Assembly (NCBI RefSeq): GCF_000252855.1
Contig: NC_017045.1
Coordinates: forward strand, 310,001-374,000
Direction: 5' to 3'
Length of the DNA: 64,000 nt
Origin: Riemerella anatipestifer ATCC 11845 = DSM 15868
Lineage (GTDB): Bacteria; Bacteroidota; Bacteroidia; Flavobacteriales; Weeksellaceae
The position numbers were made by a program, and so were the translations under genes. This document shows, piece after piece, positions 61,101-64,000 of the stretch (positions are counted from its first letter, which is position 1; every line of letters starts with the position of its first letter). The notes below the pieces were generated by a model. It did no database searches, was not told the origin of the DNA, and saw only the letters and a list, made by a program, of their open reading frames with translations.

Positions 61101-61841
61101 GTGCTAGAGAAAGAATATGGTAAATACCAAATGAGAAAGTTTCTAAAAGAGGCTTTGGATAAATATCTGCAAGGGAGAACTTTTGAATGGAAGGAAGAAA
61201 ATCCTTTAATGTACGTAGAAAATCAGCAGTACATACACTATAACAAGGGAGCTTTAGTACTTTATGCTATGAGCGATTATTTAGGAGAGAGAAAATTCAA
61301 TAATATACTGAAATCGTTTGTTGAAAAAACAGCATTTCAAGAAGCTCCTTATACTACTTCTATAGAATTTGTAGAACATTTAAAAGCCAGTACACCACCT
61401 CATTTACAGTACCTTATCCGTGATATGTTAGAAACCATTACACTTTACGATAATAGGGTAGAAGATGTTAAGGTAACACCATTGTCTAATGGTAAATATC
61501 AAGTGGATATTAAGTTTTTAGTATCTAAGTATCAAACCAATCCGAAAGGAGATGCTATTTATAAAGATGCTAAAGGTAAAGGCTTAGAAGCTCAAATTAG
61601 AAAAAGTAAGGTAAAATCGTTACCTCTGGCTGATTATATTGAAATAGGTGTTTTTGCAGAACCTATCAAGAAGAACGGTCATCAGTATGAAAATGAAATT
61701 TATAACAAAAAATATTTCATTAACAGAATAGACAATCATATTAGGATTGTTGTAGATAAAAAACCTTACGAAGTGGGAGTGGATTCCTATAATAAACTCA
61801 TTGATAGAGTTTCCGAAGATAATAGGAAAAGGGTTAAATAA
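58185..61841 (+). CDS. ABC permease fused to an M1-family aminopeptidase
   Basis: A 1218-residue membrane protein. Residues about 1-600 hold two sets of ABC-2-type permease helices (for example FELKRWLKNWVLYLYLLIF and IILILFQSFIYNMT). Residues about 620-1218 form an M1 peptidase with the zinc motif HEMAH (939-943), the third ligand region SESLSEYSSL and a C-terminal helical domain. It pairs with the ATPase four bases upstream. The peptidase half probably lies in the periplasm. Similar fusions exist in Bacteroidota. An insertion sequence begins at the base after its stop codon. Confidence 0.88.
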   Translation: MKTIFIFELKRWLKNWVLYLYLLIFFSLGFLISAMALGYFDNLSATTSSNRFVNSALSLNGLLGQLGTFINFIIPAVVGATVYRDYKYNFHSIFYAYPFSKSSYILGKFSSGILVTILISLSIGAAFLLASVLPFANKDLLAPIDFFAYIQPYLLFIIPNIFVIGAFVFALVTLTRNEYIGFVFVIILILFQSFIYNMTNDVDDKFWVSLLDPYGAISLEYLTEYWTIEEQNTLLIPFKSALLYNRLVWVGLGILVFVATYFIFSFNYTVPSFLGKKKKAQRFTKNNFGGIVKINLPKVSYHYDFWNSFKTAISLSKFEFKLIVKNRIFLVFITILMLFIVFSGYTLGQELFGTRTYPVTWKVIGMAKGLLEVFLLLIIYLFAGISLNNASNFRINHLVDSTPVPNWVLLMSKVLGLIKMVILIMLVSITSGMLIQSYYGYFKFEIGQYLITFLGLELLYYVIVILYAVFIQGFFKNYLVGFFVIILSMMYPLIFSRIGLEHKFYYFNSSGGGYSYSDMNVFGVYRTYLYYKLYWLLFCGVLYLLTLAFWRRGIFSGAKERIKIFFSRVKQTNIAIPIVLFLVSFLGLGYAFYYQAVKLEPYYSRQEEEKMMIDYEKQYKKYENYPQPRIVDVKVDMAIFPKERNYKATAEYTLVNKTEKAIDSLFVNYDNNLKEINFNTASHLVHKDSVKYFDIYKLKTPLQPGESIKVNFMVQNKPNTWLKDRSPILENGTFINNSIFPSFGYNASAEIKDNDIRKKYHLPDTEIMADPKNLKARENTYIATDSDWINFEATVSTSADQIAIAPGYLQKEWSKNGRRYFHYKMDKKMLNFYAFNSGRYEVKKEKYNGINYEIYYHKGHEYNLDRMMEAMKKSIKYYSENFSPYQHKQARIIEFPKTEGTFAQAFANTMPFSEGIGFIAMVDLDNPNSVDYPFSVVSHEMAHQWWAHQVIGANTKGSTLLSESLSEYSSLKVLEKEYGKYQMRKFLKEALDKYLQGRTFEWKEENPLMYVENQQYIHYNKGALVLYAMSDYLGERKFNNILKSFVEKTAFQEAPYTTSIEFVEHLKASTPPHLQYLIRDMLETITLYDNRVEDVKVTPLSNGKYQVDIKFLVSKYQTNPKGDAIYKDAKGKGLEAQIRKSKVKSLPLADYIEIGVFAEPIKKNGHQYENEIYNKKYFINRIDNHIRIVVDKKPYEVGVDSYNKLIDRVSEDNRKRVK

Positions 61842-62676
61842 GTTTTAATAAGGCTTAAGACTAGGAAACAATGATTAAATTTGTTGCTAAGTCTTATGAA
61901 TAGGAGTAAAATCAGCGATTATAAAATAAAAAAAATAATCAAGTGTTTTTGTAGCGATATTGACGCAACGAAAACGGCGGAAATTTTAGAGTTCAACAGA
62001 AACACCATTAACCGATATTTTAGGATTTTTCGGGAAGTGATTTTTGAAAAACAACAAGCAGATTTGAGTTTGTTTTTTGGAGAAGTTGAATTAGATGAAG
62101 CCTATTTTGGAGCAAGGCGATTACGAGGGATTAATATGCCACAAAAACGAGGAAGAGGAACTTGGAAACAACCTGTTTTTGGAGTTTTTGAAAGAGAAGG
62201 CAGGGTTTATACCGAACTGATTCCAAATGCAAAAAGTGAAACATTAAGAAAAGTTATTCGAGGAAAAGTTTCATTAGAAAGTATTTTGTTTACAGATGGT
62301 TGGCGAGGTTATAGTGGACTTTTAGATATGGGATACGAGAAGCATTTCAGGATTGACAAGAGTAAAAATTTCTCAACTCAGAATGGTGTTCACATTAATG
62401 GAATAGAAAGTTTTTGGAGTTTCACCAAGCGAAGATTAGCTAAGTTTAATGGGATAAAATCTACCTTTATATTACACTTAAAGGAATGCGAGTGGCGATG
62501 GAGAAAGGAAACTAAAGAAATGGAAAAAGAGTTATGGAAATTGATAAAAAAATATGGATAACTTTTTTAACGACTTCGTCTAAAAGTTACCCACATTTTT
62601 TTATTTTTACAACAACAAACAACAGTGTGAAAATTATAAATTTTAAACCTTTGCTAGTCTAGAGCCTTAATAAAAC
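61842..62676 (+). mobile_element. Insertion sequence, IS1595 family (IS1016 group)
   Basis: An 835-bp element with imperfect terminal inverted repeats of about 27 bp (left GTTTTAATAAGGCTTAAGAC at 61842, right, as its reverse complement, GTTTTATTAAGGCTCTAGAC at 62676). The flanks (TTAAATAA left, AAAATAGG right) are not an 8-bp target duplication, so one cannot be shown. The left end begins at the base after the stop codon of the permease-peptidase gene. Confidence 0.82.
61896..62561 (+). CDS. IS1595-family (IS1016-type) transposase
   Basis: A 221-residue DDE-type transposase. The start MNRSKISDYKIK at 61896 is used. The N-terminal HTH (ATKTAEILEFNRNTINRYFRIF) is followed by the catalytic core: VELDEAYFGARR (first Asp), FTDGWRGYSGL (second Asp), and HINGIESFWSFTKRRLAKFNG with the final acidic residue, then LKECEWRW, which is typical of the IS1016 group. 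There is no zinc ribbon. The gene appears intact. Confidence 0.9.
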   Translation: MNRSKISDYKIKKIIKCFCSDIDATKTAEILEFNRNTINRYFRIFREVIFEKQQADLSLFFGEVELDEAYFGARRLRGINMPQKRGRGTWKQPVFGVFEREGRVYTELIPNAKSETLRKVIRGKVSLESILFTDGWRGYSGLLDMGYEKHFRIDKSKNFSTQNGVHINGIESFWSFTKRRLAKFNGIKSTFILHLKECEWRWRKETKEMEKELWKLIKKYG

Positions 62677-62709
62677 AAAATAGGAGGTTTTTAAGCCTCC
62701 TATTTTGTT
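62674..62709 (-). terminator. Terminator of icd, overlapping the IS end
   Basis: AACAAAATAGGAGG (62674-62687) pairs with CCTCCTATTTTGTT (62696-62709). The outermost bases of the left arm coincide with the right IS terminus. Confidence 0.8.
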
Positions 62710-62738
62710 ATTAATTAAATAGTTTTGAATATAACGGA

Positions 62739-64000
<1,262 letters not shown>

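Noticed and set aside
61834-62684. 8-bp target-site duplication around the IS
   Set aside because: The flanks TTAAATAA and AAAATAGG do not match; only chance A/T similarity is seen.

Overview
The window looks like a chromosome segment from a low-GC member of the Flavobacteriia, probably Weeksellaceae (a Riemerella or Chryseobacterium relative). Supporting signs are Bacteroidota promoters of the TTG / TAnnTTTG type, almost no Shine-Dalgarno sequences, a type IX secretion C-terminal domain, GLPGLI and DUF4294 proteins, a LuxC-like acyl-CoA reductase beside a ferredoxin, monomeric isocitrate dehydrogenase and a fused PyrE-PyrF. The genus is an inference from these families.

Layout. 1-8.6 kb is core metabolism: purD (partial), guaA, an MscS channel, a serine cluster (ferredoxin, serC, serA-like, DUF1015), a LuxC-like reductase and a Bax-inhibitor-1 protein. 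8.7-10 kb is a small accessory patch: a GC-richer helical protein, a 21-bp-period degenerate repeat array and short unknown genes. 10-22.8 kb is again core: dgt, DUF493, DUF4294, an M42 peptidase, GLPGLI, idi, gcvT, gpmI, a large TPR protein and an outer-membrane beta-barrel.

A complete 9.9-kb integrated element (22865-32845) sits in a tRNA-Arg(CCG) gene. It is bounded by 53-bp perfect direct repeats that carry the tRNA 3' end and its terminator hairpin. It encodes a tyrosine integrase, a Fic protein, an excisionase-like HTH protein, an AntA/AntB antirepressor, an XRE repressor facing a lysogeny-style operator region, a row of small unknown genes, a winged-helix protein and a probable phage-type replication initiator. 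It also carries integrase arm sites at both ends and several iteron-like arrays. There are no capsid, tail, relaxase or conjugation genes, so it resembles a phage satellite or mobilisable replicon. This is the most interesting part of the window.

32.9-48 kb holds cvfB, an ArsC/Spx-like gene, two secreted surface proteins next to a Crp-type regulator, an NlpE-like lipoprotein, a peptidase-like outer-membrane protein, the fused UMP synthase and a 1475-residue T9SS-exported subtilase. 48.3-57 kb holds fabH (frameshifted), purM, purN, aspS, asnB, two degraded genes (a gene remnant and a frameshifted phospholipase-D-like gene) and rluB. 57.3-64 kb holds an ABC ATPase with a permease-M1-peptidase fusion, an IS1016-type insertion sequence inserted directly at the stop codon of that gene, and the C-terminal part of icd running off the window. 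Three broken genes (48.4-56.1 kb) each look like a one-base loss in a homopolymer, so sequencing error must be considered alongside true pseudogenisation.
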